Assembly (NCBI GenBank): GCA_021372515.1
Contig: JAJFUG010000116.1
Location: forward strand, 1 to 44,951
Reading direction: 5' to 3'
DNA from: a bacterium
GTDB lineage: Bacteria > Gemmatimonadota > Glassbacteria > GWA2-58-10
DNA: 44,951 bases
A program made the translations under genes and the position numbers. Below are positions 18,243 to 25,780 of the stretch, piece after piece (position 1 is the stretch's first letter; each line of letters begins with the position of its first letter). The notes under the pieces are model-generated. The model did no database searches and was not told where the DNA came from. It was given only the letters and a program-made list of their open reading frames with translations.

Positions 18243-19145
18243 TCAGTCCGCGTCGTCGTGATCGAGCTTTTCGCCCAGTTTCTGCTCCAGGAAATGCACA
18301 TAGGCATGTTCGAGGTTCGGCTCGATTGGCTCGGCGTTGAAACCGTCCGGCTTGTCACCCACCACCTGCACCTCCCAACCGTCCGCCGCCGGCACGGTCG
18401 AGATCACGGACCAGTTCTCGCGGAGGTTGTCCAGCTCGCTGTCCAGGGCGTGAACGAGCCAGGCGTGCCCGCGGGTGGCGGCCACCAGCGCCTCCGGGGA
18501 ACCGTCGTACACCAGTTCGCCGTGGTTGAGCATGGCCATGCGCTCGCAGGAGCTTGAGATGTCGCCCACGATATGGGTCGAGAGCAGGATCACCATATCC
18601 CGTGAACTCATCTCGGACAGGATGTTACGGAAACGAAGGCGCTCCTCCGGGTCCAGGCCGACAGTCGGTTCGTCCACCACCAGCACGCGCGGCTCGCCGA
18701 TCAGGGCCTGAGCTATCCCCAGGCGGCGTTTCATGCCGCCGGAGAGCTTGCCGGCCATGCGGTCGCGGGCCTCGTACAGGCCCACTGTCTCGAGCATCCG
18801 TTCCACGGCCCCGCGCCGGGCGGCGCCCCTGAGGCCGGCCAGGCTGGCGGCGTAGGAGAGGAACTCCCAGGTGCGCAGCTTGGGGAACGTGCTGAACTGC
18901 TGGGGCAGATAGCCCAGGCAGGCGCGCACCCTGGCCCGGTCGCGCTTAAGGTCAAGTTCGCCATAGCGGGCTGTGCCGGTGGAGGGCTCGAGCAGAGTCA
19001 CCAGGATCCGCATCAGGGTGGTCTTGCCCGCACCGTTGGGCCCCAGCAGGCCGAACAGTCCCTGCTCGATCTTCAGGTCGATTCGTTTCAGGGCCTGGAT
19101 TCCACCGCGGTAAGTTTTACTCAAACCGTCGATAGTGATGTTCAT
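18243..19145 (-). CDS. ABC transporter ATPase, first gene of the efflux operon
   Basis: About 300 residues with a complete nucleotide-binding domain. Counting from the upstream GTG (19154): Walker A GPNGAGKTT 38-46, signature LSGGMKRR 137-144, Walker B VLVVDEP 157-163, switch His in STH 192-194. A C-terminal tail of about 80 residues (ending in LEHAYVHFLEQ) follows. I place the start at the ATG at 19145, because GGTGA lies five bases before it. The protein is strikingly like the ATPase domain of the RND-ABC fusion: both have G.FGLLGPNGAGKTTLMR, STHI..DISSSC, a GH.W motif after the core and a LE.AY tail. It should energise the following permease with the pseudo-peptidase domain. NatA/CcmA/NosF-like exporters are the nearest well-known relatives. 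Confidence 0.9.
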   Translation of the reverse strand: MNITIDGLSKTYRGGIQALKRIDLKIEQGLFGLLGPNGAGKTTLMRILVTLLEPSTGTARYGELDLKRDRARVRACLGYLPQQFSTFPKLRTWEFLSYAASLAGLRGAARRGAVERMLETVGLYEARDRMAGKLSGGMKRRLGIAQALIGEPRVLVVDEPTVGLDPEERLRFRNILSEMSSRDMVILLSTHIVGDISSSCERMAMLNHGELVYDGSPEALVAATRGHAWLVHALDSELDNLRENWSVISTVPAADGWEVQVVGDKPDGFNAEPIEPNLEHAYVHFLEQKLGEKLDHDDAD

Positions 19146-19472
19146 CAGTGTCACCGTAAGCAGAAGATTTTATAAAATGCGGGTTTGCCGGATTACAGGC
19201 GTGCAACGGATTGTCGCTTCTTGAAAAGAACGCCGTCCCCTGTGTCGCTCCGTGCGCCTGTCCCTGGGATTGCAGTCTTCTATCTGATACTCTGGGCGCC
19301 CGGACCGGTTCAAAAAAAGCGCCCTTACAACGGCCATCCCGACAGACTAAGACAACGGGCCAAGGCTTGACGTTACAGAATTATTGACCCTTGAATGGGG
19401 GGAGGACGCGTAAACCGTGGAAACACGGAGGTGAAAAATAACCTTCCCGGAGTTTAATGGCAACCGTGAAAG
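19146..19472 (-). other. intergenic leader of the efflux operon, weak promoter candidate
   Basis: About 330 bases without a gene, between the HD-GYP gene and the operon on the same strand. The only promoter-like signal I see on the minus strand is an AT-rich TATAAA (19169-19174) about 24 bases before the ATG. It has no convincing -35 box at the right distance. No operator palindrome, riboswitch or clear terminator was found. Confidence 0.3.
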
Positions 19473-20741
19473 TCAGGCTATTCCGTTCTGCTCGAACTGG
19501 CGCCCGAGCAGGAGGATGAACTCGCGGGTCAGGTTGGGGTCGAACTGTCCGGAGCAGAGGTGCAGGTGGTTCAGGGCGTCGAAAGGCCGGTATTTCTTCC
19601 GGTACGGGTAGTCCGTGGTCATTGTGTCGTAGACATCCACGATCGCGGCGATCCGGCCGAACATCGAAATCTGCTCGCCTTTCAGTTTTCTCGGATATCC
19701 GCTGCCGTCCAGCCGCTCGTGGTGCTCGAACACCATCCGCACCACCTCCTCGGGAACATCCTTGTGCTGGCGCAGCATGTTCACCCCGAGCATGACATGC
19801 TTTCTGACAGTCTCGCTCTCCCCCTCTGTCAGGGCCTCGGGCTTGTTCAGAATTACGGGGTCGATCTTTTTCTTGCCCAGGTCGTGCAGCATCCCGCCCA
19901 GGCCCAGGATGTAGATGTCGGGATAAAGCGGCAGCCCGATGGTGGCGCCCAGTGCCACGCTGAACGTGCAGACATTGACCGAATGGACGTAGGTGTAGAG
20001 GTCGTGAGAGTGGATCACCATCAGCGAGTGGAAAGCGCTGCGGTGCTGAAGGATGAAATCCACCATGTAGTTGATCACGTTTTTCAGGCTGGTCATCCGC
20101 GCGCTGCTGGTCGGATCATCCAGAAGGTCCTGGAGGATGAGCTTGGTGAACTCGCGCAGGGAGACGGCTTTCAGCAGCAGCCGGTTTCCGTTGGCGGAAC
20201 TGTCTGTGTCTATGTCCCGCAGCCTCTGCTCGACTATCTGCCGGTAGCGGAGGAGGCTTTCGCGGCCGATGAACAGCTCCTGGTTCTCCAGGTCGCCTTT
20301 TCCTTTGAATTCCCATCTGCAGTCGCTGTCCAGGCAACTGTCCGGTATGGCTTGAAGTTCGGAGCTGTTGCGCAGGAATATCGGGAAATCGAGAACCGCA
20401 CCGGCAGGAATGACCTTGGGGTCGATCACAAAGTAATGTTCGCGCAATTCGTTGTGGAACAGTAATAGACTTTCCTGCCCGATCCGCCCGGAATCCTTTT
20501 TGTCTTTACCCTGACCCTCGGCTTTGCGGCTGTAGCGCTCGAAACGGCCGTAATCGGACAGCTGGACGAACATCGAGCTGACATTGTTCTCGATCAGGGA
20601 GTCGAGGTTCTCCTGCTCGAACCTGTAATTGCCCTTCTTGTAAAGGACAAACCGGCTGTTCTGGCTAAGATAGAGGTCGAAATCCGGGATGGAATCGACT
20701 ATGATCTTTCTCAGCGGGATCGGGATGTACTTTTCGGGCAT
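19473..20741 (-). CDS. HD-GYP domain protein, probable c-di-GMP phosphodiesterase
   Basis: A 422-residue cytoplasmic protein without membrane helices. Residues 1-230 form an N-terminal region of DUF3391-like style (KYIPIPLRKI, then FVLYKKGNYRF) with a charged linker near 70-85. Residues 235-420 are an HD-GYP domain: HSVNV near 252, HDLGK at 286-290, FEHHERLDGSGYP at 338-350 ending in the GYP triad, and DVYDTMTTDYPYRKK near 369-383. The metal ligands of the family appear present, so hydrolysis of cyclic di-GMP is likely. I choose the ATG at 20741 (GGGGAG five to eight bases upstream) over the longer start at 20786, because a good promoter lies between them. It reads toward the efflux operon 327 bases downstream but has its own promoter, so a regulatory link is speculation. 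Confidence 0.85.
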   Translation of the reverse strand: MPEKYIPIPLRKIIVDSIPDFDLYLSQNSRFVLYKKGNYRFEQENLDSLIENNVSSMFVQLSDYGRFERYSRKAEGQGKDKKDSGRIGQESLLLFHNELREHYFVIDPKVIPAGAVLDFPIFLRNSSELQAIPDSCLDSDCRWEFKGKGDLENQELFIGRESLLRYRQIVEQRLRDIDTDSSANGNRLLLKAVSLREFTKLILQDLLDDPTSSARMTSLKNVINYMVDFILQHRSAFHSLMVIHSHDLYTYVHSVNVCTFSVALGATIGLPLYPDIYILGLGGMLHDLGKKKIDPVILNKPEALTEGESETVRKHVMLGVNMLRQHKDVPEEVVRMVFEHHERLDGSGYPRKLKGEQISMFGRIAAIVDVYDTMTTDYPYRKKYRPFDALNHLHLCSGQFDPNLTREFILLLGRQFEQNGIA

Positions 20742-20777
20742 TCGCTCTCCCCAGACTGGAATAACTGTGCATGGTTG

Positions 20778-20806
20778 AATATACACACCTTTCTGTCAAG
20801 ATTCAA
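20778..20806 (-). promoter_or_regulatory. sigma-70-type promoter of the HD-GYP gene
   Basis: On the minus strand TTGAAT (20801-20806) and TATATT (20778-20783) are separated by exactly 17 bases. This places the transcript start near 20771, about 30 bases before the chosen start codon. Confidence 0.6.
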
Positions 20807-21022
20807 TTAAGAAAACGATTATGTAAACCGGGAATCCGGTGCGGAAATAATTAATTGAAAGCCGTGTCCAGGCTCTGCGGGCCGACCGGCCTAACCCGGT
20901 GCAGACGGCGCAGATGAAATCAGACTTGTCTGAAAGCGGAGGATGTGCGATATTCCAGAACCGATACCGGAGCCAACCGTTTCAGAGTGTGAAAAGGAAT
21001 GCCAAACCACAGGGGGCGCCGA

Positions 21023-22387
21023 ATGCCGCAGGCCGGACCGTTGGGTAAGCGAACGGTGTATTGTGCGTTTATTATGCTGACAGCCGCGCTGCTGGCCTGC
21101 GCCGCGTTGAAAGCCGCTGTGGTGGAGCCGGCGCAGTCGGATGAGACCCTGCTCAACCCGGGGCGCGGTTTCGCCACCACGCACCTGTTCAACGACGGTC
21201 TGGAGGGAATCCTGCACCCGAAATGCACCATCGCCCAGTTTCGCTGGTACTGGGACGAGCTGGAGCCGGAGGAGGGGCGGATCGATTTCCGCATGATCGA
21301 CAGCCTGCTGGCCCAGGCCCATGCCAACGGCCAGCGCCTCAATTTCCGGGTGATGTGCCAGAACGGGGTGATGCACGTGCCGGACTGGGTGCGCCGGGCC
21401 GGGGCCAAGGGGCAGAAATACCAGGACGATCCCAAAAACTGGCAGCCGCACTACAACGACCCGGTGTTCCTGGAGAAGCACGCCAAATTCATCGCCGCAC
21501 TGGGGGCGCGCTACGACGGGCACCCGGATGTGGACTGCGTGGACATCGGCTCCGTGGGCCGCTGGGGCGAGTGGCACACCGGCGGCACCGGGATGGAGAT
21601 GCCGGATGACTCCACCCAGGCGAAAGTGATCGACATGTACCTGAACAGCTTCCACAAGACCCCGCTCATCATGCTGATCGGCGCCGGTTTCGGCCTGGGT
21701 TACGCCGTGGAGCACGGCGCCGGCTGGCGCGCCGACTGTCTGGGTGACATGGGCGGGTTCCGGGAGGACTGGAACCATATGGAGGATTTCTATCCCCAGG
21801 CCCTGGCCGGCGCCAACGCCGGAGAGGTCTGGAAACACGCCCCGGTGGTCTTCGAGACCTGCTGGACCATGCAGTACTGGTACGACAAGGGCTGGGACGT
21901 GGACAGCATCCTCACCGCAGCCCTCGACTGGCACGTCTCGATCCTCAACAACGGCTCCGAGTCGGTGCCGGAGGCCTGGTGGCCCAAGGTGCAGCAGTTC
22001 GAGAAAAAGATGGGCTACCGTTTCCGCCTGGTCCGCCTGCGCCACCCCAACCGTCTGGCCCCAGGCGGCACTTTCATGTTCGACATGGACTGGGAGAACC
22101 AGGGCGTGGCCCCCTGCTATCTGCGTCACACCCTGGCCCTGCGCTTGCGCAACGTGTCCACCGGCGGGACCTGGGAGGTGCCCACGGACGTGGACATTAC
22201 CGGCTGGCTGCCCGGCCCGGTGCCGCTCCAGTCGAGCGTGGTCCTGCCGGCCGACATGCCCTCCGGCGAGTACGAGCTTGCCCTGGCCCTGCTGGATCCC
22301 TATTCCGGCAAGCCGGCCATTCGCCTGGCCAACGCGGGACGGGACGAGGACGGCTGGTACACGCTGAGCCGCATCCGTCTGCGCTGA
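21023..22387 (+). CDS. secreted DUF4832 / glycoside-hydrolase-like protein
   Basis: About 454 residues with an N-terminal signal segment (hydrophobic TVYCAFIMLTAALLACAAL). The central part looks like a TIM-barrel glycosidase (LNPGRGF near the start, then FRWYWDELEPEEGRIDF, as in family 42/DUF4874-type barrels). Candidate acidic residues are in DIGSVGRWGEWH and PVVFETCWTMQYW. The C-terminal region (YRFRLVRLRHPNRLAPGGTF, then WENQGVAPCYLRHTLALRLRN) is the beta-sandwich of DUF4832 proteins. The family is common in carbohydrate-degrading environmental bacteria; no substrate is established here. The ATG at 21023 has AGGGGG about seven bases upstream, better than the ATG at 20999. It is divergent from the HD-GYP gene and is followed by an SGNH hydrolase. 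Confidence 0.72.
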   Translation: MPQAGPLGKRTVYCAFIMLTAALLACAALKAAVVEPAQSDETLLNPGRGFATTHLFNDGLEGILHPKCTIAQFRWYWDELEPEEGRIDFRMIDSLLAQAHANGQRLNFRVMCQNGVMHVPDWVRRAGAKGQKYQDDPKNWQPHYNDPVFLEKHAKFIAALGARYDGHPDVDCVDIGSVGRWGEWHTGGTGMEMPDDSTQAKVIDMYLNSFHKTPLIMLIGAGFGLGYAVEHGAGWRADCLGDMGGFREDWNHMEDFYPQALAGANAGEVWKHAPVVFETCWTMQYWYDKGWDVDSILTAALDWHVSILNNGSESVPEAWWPKVQQFEKKMGYRFRLVRLRHPNRLAPGGTFMFDMDWENQGVAPCYLRHTLALRLRNVSTGGTWEVPTDVDITGWLPGPVPLQSSVVLPADMPSGEYELALALLDPYSGKPAIRLANAGRDEDGWYTLSRIRLR

Positions 22388-22479
22388 ACGGGTGAGACAG
22401 GTTGTCCGCAACGAATTGCGAGATAGAGTACAATCAGTTCCACAGCCGGTTGAGGACCATTCGCACGAGGGAGTGCACA

Positions 22480-23184
22480 ATGTTAAGGCACGGTTTCGGG
22501 AAATTGCTGTTGGGCGTGGCCCTGGGGGTGATGCTGTGTCAGTCCGGCCTGTCCGGGCAGCAGGAACGTTTCGAGCGCTGGGAAAAGGACATCCGCGGGC
22601 TGGAGGCCCGCAGCCGTGAGAACGGTTTCCCCGCGCCGGGCGTGATCGTGTTCACCGGCAGCTCGAGTGTCCACGGCTGGGACTCGCTGGAACAGGACAT
22701 GGCCCCGCTCAAGGTGATCAACTGCGGGTTCGGTGGCTCCCAGATCGATGAGGCCACCTACTTTGCCAACCGGATCGTGATCCCCTACATGCCCTCGCGC
22801 GTGGTGATTTATTCCGGTGACAACGATATCGCGAGCGGCAAAAGCCCCGAGACCGTGGCCGCCGATTTCCGCGCCTTCGTGGAGCGCCTGCGCGCCTCGA
22901 TCCCGGGCGAGCCGGTCTATTTCCTCTCGATCAAGCCCAGCACGGCGCGCTGGAAGCTCTGGGACAAGATACAGAAAGCCAACGCGCTCATCCGCGGGTA
23001 CTGCGAGGGGGAAAAGCGGGTGTTCTACGTGGACGTGGCCACGACCCTGCTGGGCCCGGACGGCAAGCCGGACGTTTCGCTGTACCAGGAGGACGGGCTG
23101 CATCTGAACGCGGACGGGTATGCCCGCTGGACCGCGATCGTGAAGCCGCTCCTGTCTGAGCCGTTGCCCGGGGACGGGCAGTGA
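22480..23184 (+). CDS. secreted SGNH/GDSL-family hydrolase
   Basis: A 234-residue protein with a signal peptide (GKLLLGVALGVMLCQSGLSG). The four SGNH blocks are visible: block I FTGSSSVHGW with the nucleophile Ser, block II GFGGSQ with the oxyanion Gly, block III SGDNDI with Asn, and block V DGLHLN with the catalytic Asp-x-x-His. Such enzymes remove acetyl or acyl groups from glycans or lipids in the periplasm or outside. The ATG at 22480 is preceded by GAGGGAG; the longer frame beginning near 22402 lacks a ribosome site and would hide the signal peptide. It follows the DUF4832 gene by 92 bases, so the two may act on the same glycan, one cutting and the other deacylating. Confidence 0.85.
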   Translation: MLRHGFGKLLLGVALGVMLCQSGLSGQQERFERWEKDIRGLEARSRENGFPAPGVIVFTGSSSVHGWDSLEQDMAPLKVINCGFGGSQIDEATYFANRIVIPYMPSRVVIYSGDNDIASGKSPETVAADFRAFVERLRASIPGEPVYFLSIKPSTARWKLWDKIQKANALIRGYCEGEKRVFYVDVATTLLGPDGKPDVSLYQEDGLHLNADGYARWTAIVKPLLSEPLPGDGQ

Positions 23185-23219
23185 AAGCCGCAGCGGACTG
23201 CCAGAGCGTGGATTGAACG

Positions 23220-24239
23220 ATGGCTGAGAACTCCAACATCCAACAGTACGAGCCAGGGCAGGTGATCCTGCGCGAGAACGCGCCCGGCGATTCTGCTTAC
23301 ATCATCCTGAGCGGCCTGGTCGAGGTGACCAAGCGCATCGAGGGCCAGCCGGTGGTGCTGGTGCGCCTGGGGCCGGGCAGCATTTTCGGCGAGATGTCGC
23401 TGCTGGACGGCAGCCCGCGCTCGGCCACGGCCACCGCGCTGGAGCCGACCCGGGTTTCGGTGATCGACGCCCGGCGTTTCAATACGATCATGCAGAGCAT
23501 CCCGCGCGAGGTGCGTCCGCTGTTTTCCTCGCTCAGCGAGCGGTTGCGCAACACCAGCCGTCAGGTGAGCGCCCTGTCGCTGCGCGAGCGTCTGCTCTAC
23601 AGTATCTGCCGTATCCTGACCTGGCTGGCCGCCACGCGCGGGACCGCCGCCGGGAGCGGGTGCGTGCTGGGCTACCGCGAGACCCTCCTGGAGCTGTGCC
23701 GGGTGCTGGCTTTCTCCGAGGAGCGGATCGAGCAGGCGGTGCGTGACCTGGCTGGCAGCGGCCTCATCCGGATCGAGGCGGGGGAGCGGCCCGAGGAAAG
23801 TGCGCTTTTCGTGGATGAGCCCGAGCAGCTTACCGCTTTCGTCGAGTTCCTGACCGAGCGCCTGGCGCACATCCCGGGGTTCCCGCCGCCGGGGCGCAAG
23901 TTCGCCGTGCTCTCGGAGCGGGCGCGCGAGGCGCTGTACTACCTGAAAAACCAGTGCGGACGCCTGCCGCGGGATGCGGCCGGACGCTGCCATTACGATT
24001 TCGACCGCTACGTCAAAGAGATAGTGAACGGCCTGGGCTGGGGCGTGAAAGACGCGATCCTGAAGCTCCAAGAGCTGGCCGCCTCCGGGGCGGTGCGCCT
24101 GGACAAGCTCAGCCCCCTCACGGAGGGGAAAGCCATAGTCTACGATGCGGCCGATATCACCCGGGCGCAGACAATCCTTCTGCAGGCCGAGGATTTCGAG
24201 AAAACCTGGCGCGAGCTTTTGCGCCGCGAAGAAAGATGA
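23220..24239 (+). CDS. CRP/FNR-family cyclic-nucleotide-binding regulator with long C-terminal extension
   Basis: A 339-residue protein. Residues 8-120 form a cyclic-nucleotide-binding beta-roll with the diagnostic phosphate-binding cassette GEMSLLDGSPRSA (57-69), including the Glu and Arg that contact the ligand in CRP. Residues 125-200 form a helical dimerisation and winged-helix part (SLRERLLYSICRIL, then SFSEERIEQAVRDLAGSGLI as recognition region). About 120 further residues (from SERAREALYYLK onward) form a second helical segment of winged-helix style (AILKLQELAASGAVRLDKL). CRP proteins are usually about 210-230 residues, so this is a longer variant with perhaps two DNA- or partner-binding modules. 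It lies 35 bases after the SGNH gene and ten bases before rqcH. Confidence 0.75.
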   Translation: MAENSNIQQYEPGQVILRENAPGDSAYIILSGLVEVTKRIEGQPVVLVRLGPGSIFGEMSLLDGSPRSATATALEPTRVSVIDARRFNTIMQSIPREVRPLFSSLSERLRNTSRQVSALSLRERLLYSICRILTWLAATRGTAAGSGCVLGYRETLLELCRVLAFSEERIEQAVRDLAGSGLIRIEAGERPEESALFVDEPEQLTAFVEFLTERLAHIPGFPPPGRKFAVLSERAREALYYLKNQCGRLPRDAAGRCHYDFDRYVKEIVNGLGWGVKDAILKLQELAASGAVRLDKLSPLTEGKAIVYDAADITRAQTILLQAEDFEKTWRELLRREER

Positions 24240-24249
24240 CAGGTAAACG

Positions 24250-25746
24250 ATGTCGATGAACCACATGCAGATTGAACGCCTGCTGGCCGAGACCGGTCCA
24301 CGGGTCGCGGGAGGCTGGGTGCGCAAGGTCTGGCAACCCGACCAGTGGCATTTCCAGCTCGAGCTATACGCCGCCGGCCTGACCCGTTTCCTGACTGTTG
24401 TCACCACCCCCGGCGCGTGCGGCCTCTACCTGAGCGACAGCCGGCTCGGACCGGCGCCGTCCGAGGCCCCGCAGTTCTGCGACAAGCTGCGCAGCGACCT
24501 GACCGGTAAAAGCCTGGTCCACCTGGAACAGACTCCCCACGAGAGGATCCTGAGCCTCGATTTCGCCGCGCATCCCGGCGCCCCGCTGGAGCGCCGCCTG
24601 GTGCTGGAGCTGTTTTCCGCCGCGGCGGACTGCTACCTTCTGGACCCGGAGGGGACTGTCCTGGCCCTTCTGCACCCCGGCCCGGCGCGCAAGCGGAGGA
24701 ATTTCCCGGGCAGCGCATTCACTCCAGCGCCGCCGGGCAAGCCCGGCCAGGCCCTCGAACAGTCCGACGCGCTGGAGGAGCTGCGCGCCTCCCGCGGCCT
24801 GCCCGATTACAACAGCGCGGTGCAGCTCGCCCTGGAGGAATCGGCGGCCACGGCGGTCCTGGAGCAGGCACGCCAGGAGGCCCGTCGCGCGGTGAGCCGT
24901 GAGCTGGGCCGTCTGGAGGCCCTGGAGCGGGATTTCCGCCGCAAGATCGAGGCTGCGGCCCAGGCCGACCGGCTGCGCGAGTGCGGCGAGATACTGGCCG
25001 CCCATTTCAACAGCCTGCGACGGGGCCAGGACCGGGTGCGCCTGCCGGATTTCTACCGCCACGACCGTATGGCCATGCGCGATATCGAGCTCGATCCGGC
25101 CCTTTCGCCGCGGGACAACCTGGAGCGCTATTTCAAGCGTGCGCGCAAGCTGACCGCCGGGGCCGAGTTCGCCGCGAAGCAGATCGAAACCATCGCCGGA
25201 CGGCGCGCACCCCTGGGCGCGGCCCTGGAAAAGATCGAAACACTGGAGAGCGCCGAAGAGCTTCAGGCGGTCCTGGCCGCGTTGAACCTGGCCCGGCCCT
25301 CTGGCGCGAAAGCCGCCCGCAAGGCGGCCCAGGACGCCCCGCGGCTGCCCTACCGCGAGTTCGTCTCGGCGGACGGCGCGGCGATCCTGGTCGGGCGCGG
25401 CGGCAAGGACAATGACCAGCTCACGTTCCGTCACGGCCACGGCCGCGACCTCTGGCTGCACGTGGCCGGTGCGGCCGGGGCCCACGTGATTCTGCGCTGC
25501 GACAAGGAGAGCGCGTTCACCGAAGAAGCCCTGCTGGATGCCGCCCACCTGGCGCTTTTCTACAGCGACCAGAAAGAGGCGGATTCGGCGGATGTGGATT
25601 ACACCCTGTGCAAGTATGTCTCCAAACCCAAGGGGCTGCCGCCGGGCAAGGTCAACCTGAGCCAGCGGCGCACCCTCCGTCTGCGCCGGGAAAAGGCCCG
25701 CCTCGACCGTCTGCTCGGGCGGGACGACCTGGCCGGACGGGCCTGA
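24250..25746 (+). CDS. rqcH: RqcH / NFACT-family ribosome-quality-control protein
   Basis: A 498-residue NFACT protein. It has an NFACT-N domain (about 1-170, with FCDKLRSDLTGKSL), a helical and coiled-coil middle (190-350, rich in Ala, Arg and Glu), and a C-terminal NFACT-R domain beginning at GRGGKDNDQLTFR and including DLWLHVAGAAGAHVIL and DVDYTLCKYVSKPKGLPPGKV. In Bacillus RqcH this protein recruits alanyl-tRNA to stalled 50S subunits and adds Ala tails. The Asp-Arg pair important for tRNA binding appears as Glu-Arg (HERIL) near residue 98 here, a conservative change. It is shorter than the Gram-positive form (about 570 residues). It starts ten bases after the regulator gene, so the two are probably co-transcribed, and 34 bases before the purine permease. 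Confidence 0.8.
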   Translation: MSMNHMQIERLLAETGPRVAGGWVRKVWQPDQWHFQLELYAAGLTRFLTVVTTPGACGLYLSDSRLGPAPSEAPQFCDKLRSDLTGKSLVHLEQTPHERILSLDFAAHPGAPLERRLVLELFSAAADCYLLDPEGTVLALLHPGPARKRRNFPGSAFTPAPPGKPGQALEQSDALEELRASRGLPDYNSAVQLALEESAATAVLEQARQEARRAVSRELGRLEALERDFRRKIEAAAQADRLRECGEILAAHFNSLRRGQDRVRLPDFYRHDRMAMRDIELDPALSPRDNLERYFKRARKLTAGAEFAAKQIETIAGRRAPLGAALEKIETLESAEELQAVLAALNLARPSGAKAARKAAQDAPRLPYREFVSADGAAILVGRGGKDNDQLTFRHGHGRDLWLHVAGAAGAHVILRCDKESAFTEEALLDAAHLALFYSDQKEADSADVDYTLCKYVSKPKGLPPGKVNLSQRRTLRLRREKARLDRLLGRDDLAGRA

Positions 25747-25780
25747 TCGACCAGCGACCCATCCGATGAGGACCCCAGAC

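Noticed and set aside
14507-18340. Long plus-strand open frames (843 and 422 codons) opposite the TolC-like and permease genes
   Set aside because: Same shadow effect: no recognisable domain, biased composition, and they contradict the well-supported minus-strand genes.
24250-25780. Purine riboswitch before the AzgA permease
   Set aside because: Only 34 bases separate rqcH and the permease, and no purine aptamer sequence is seen.
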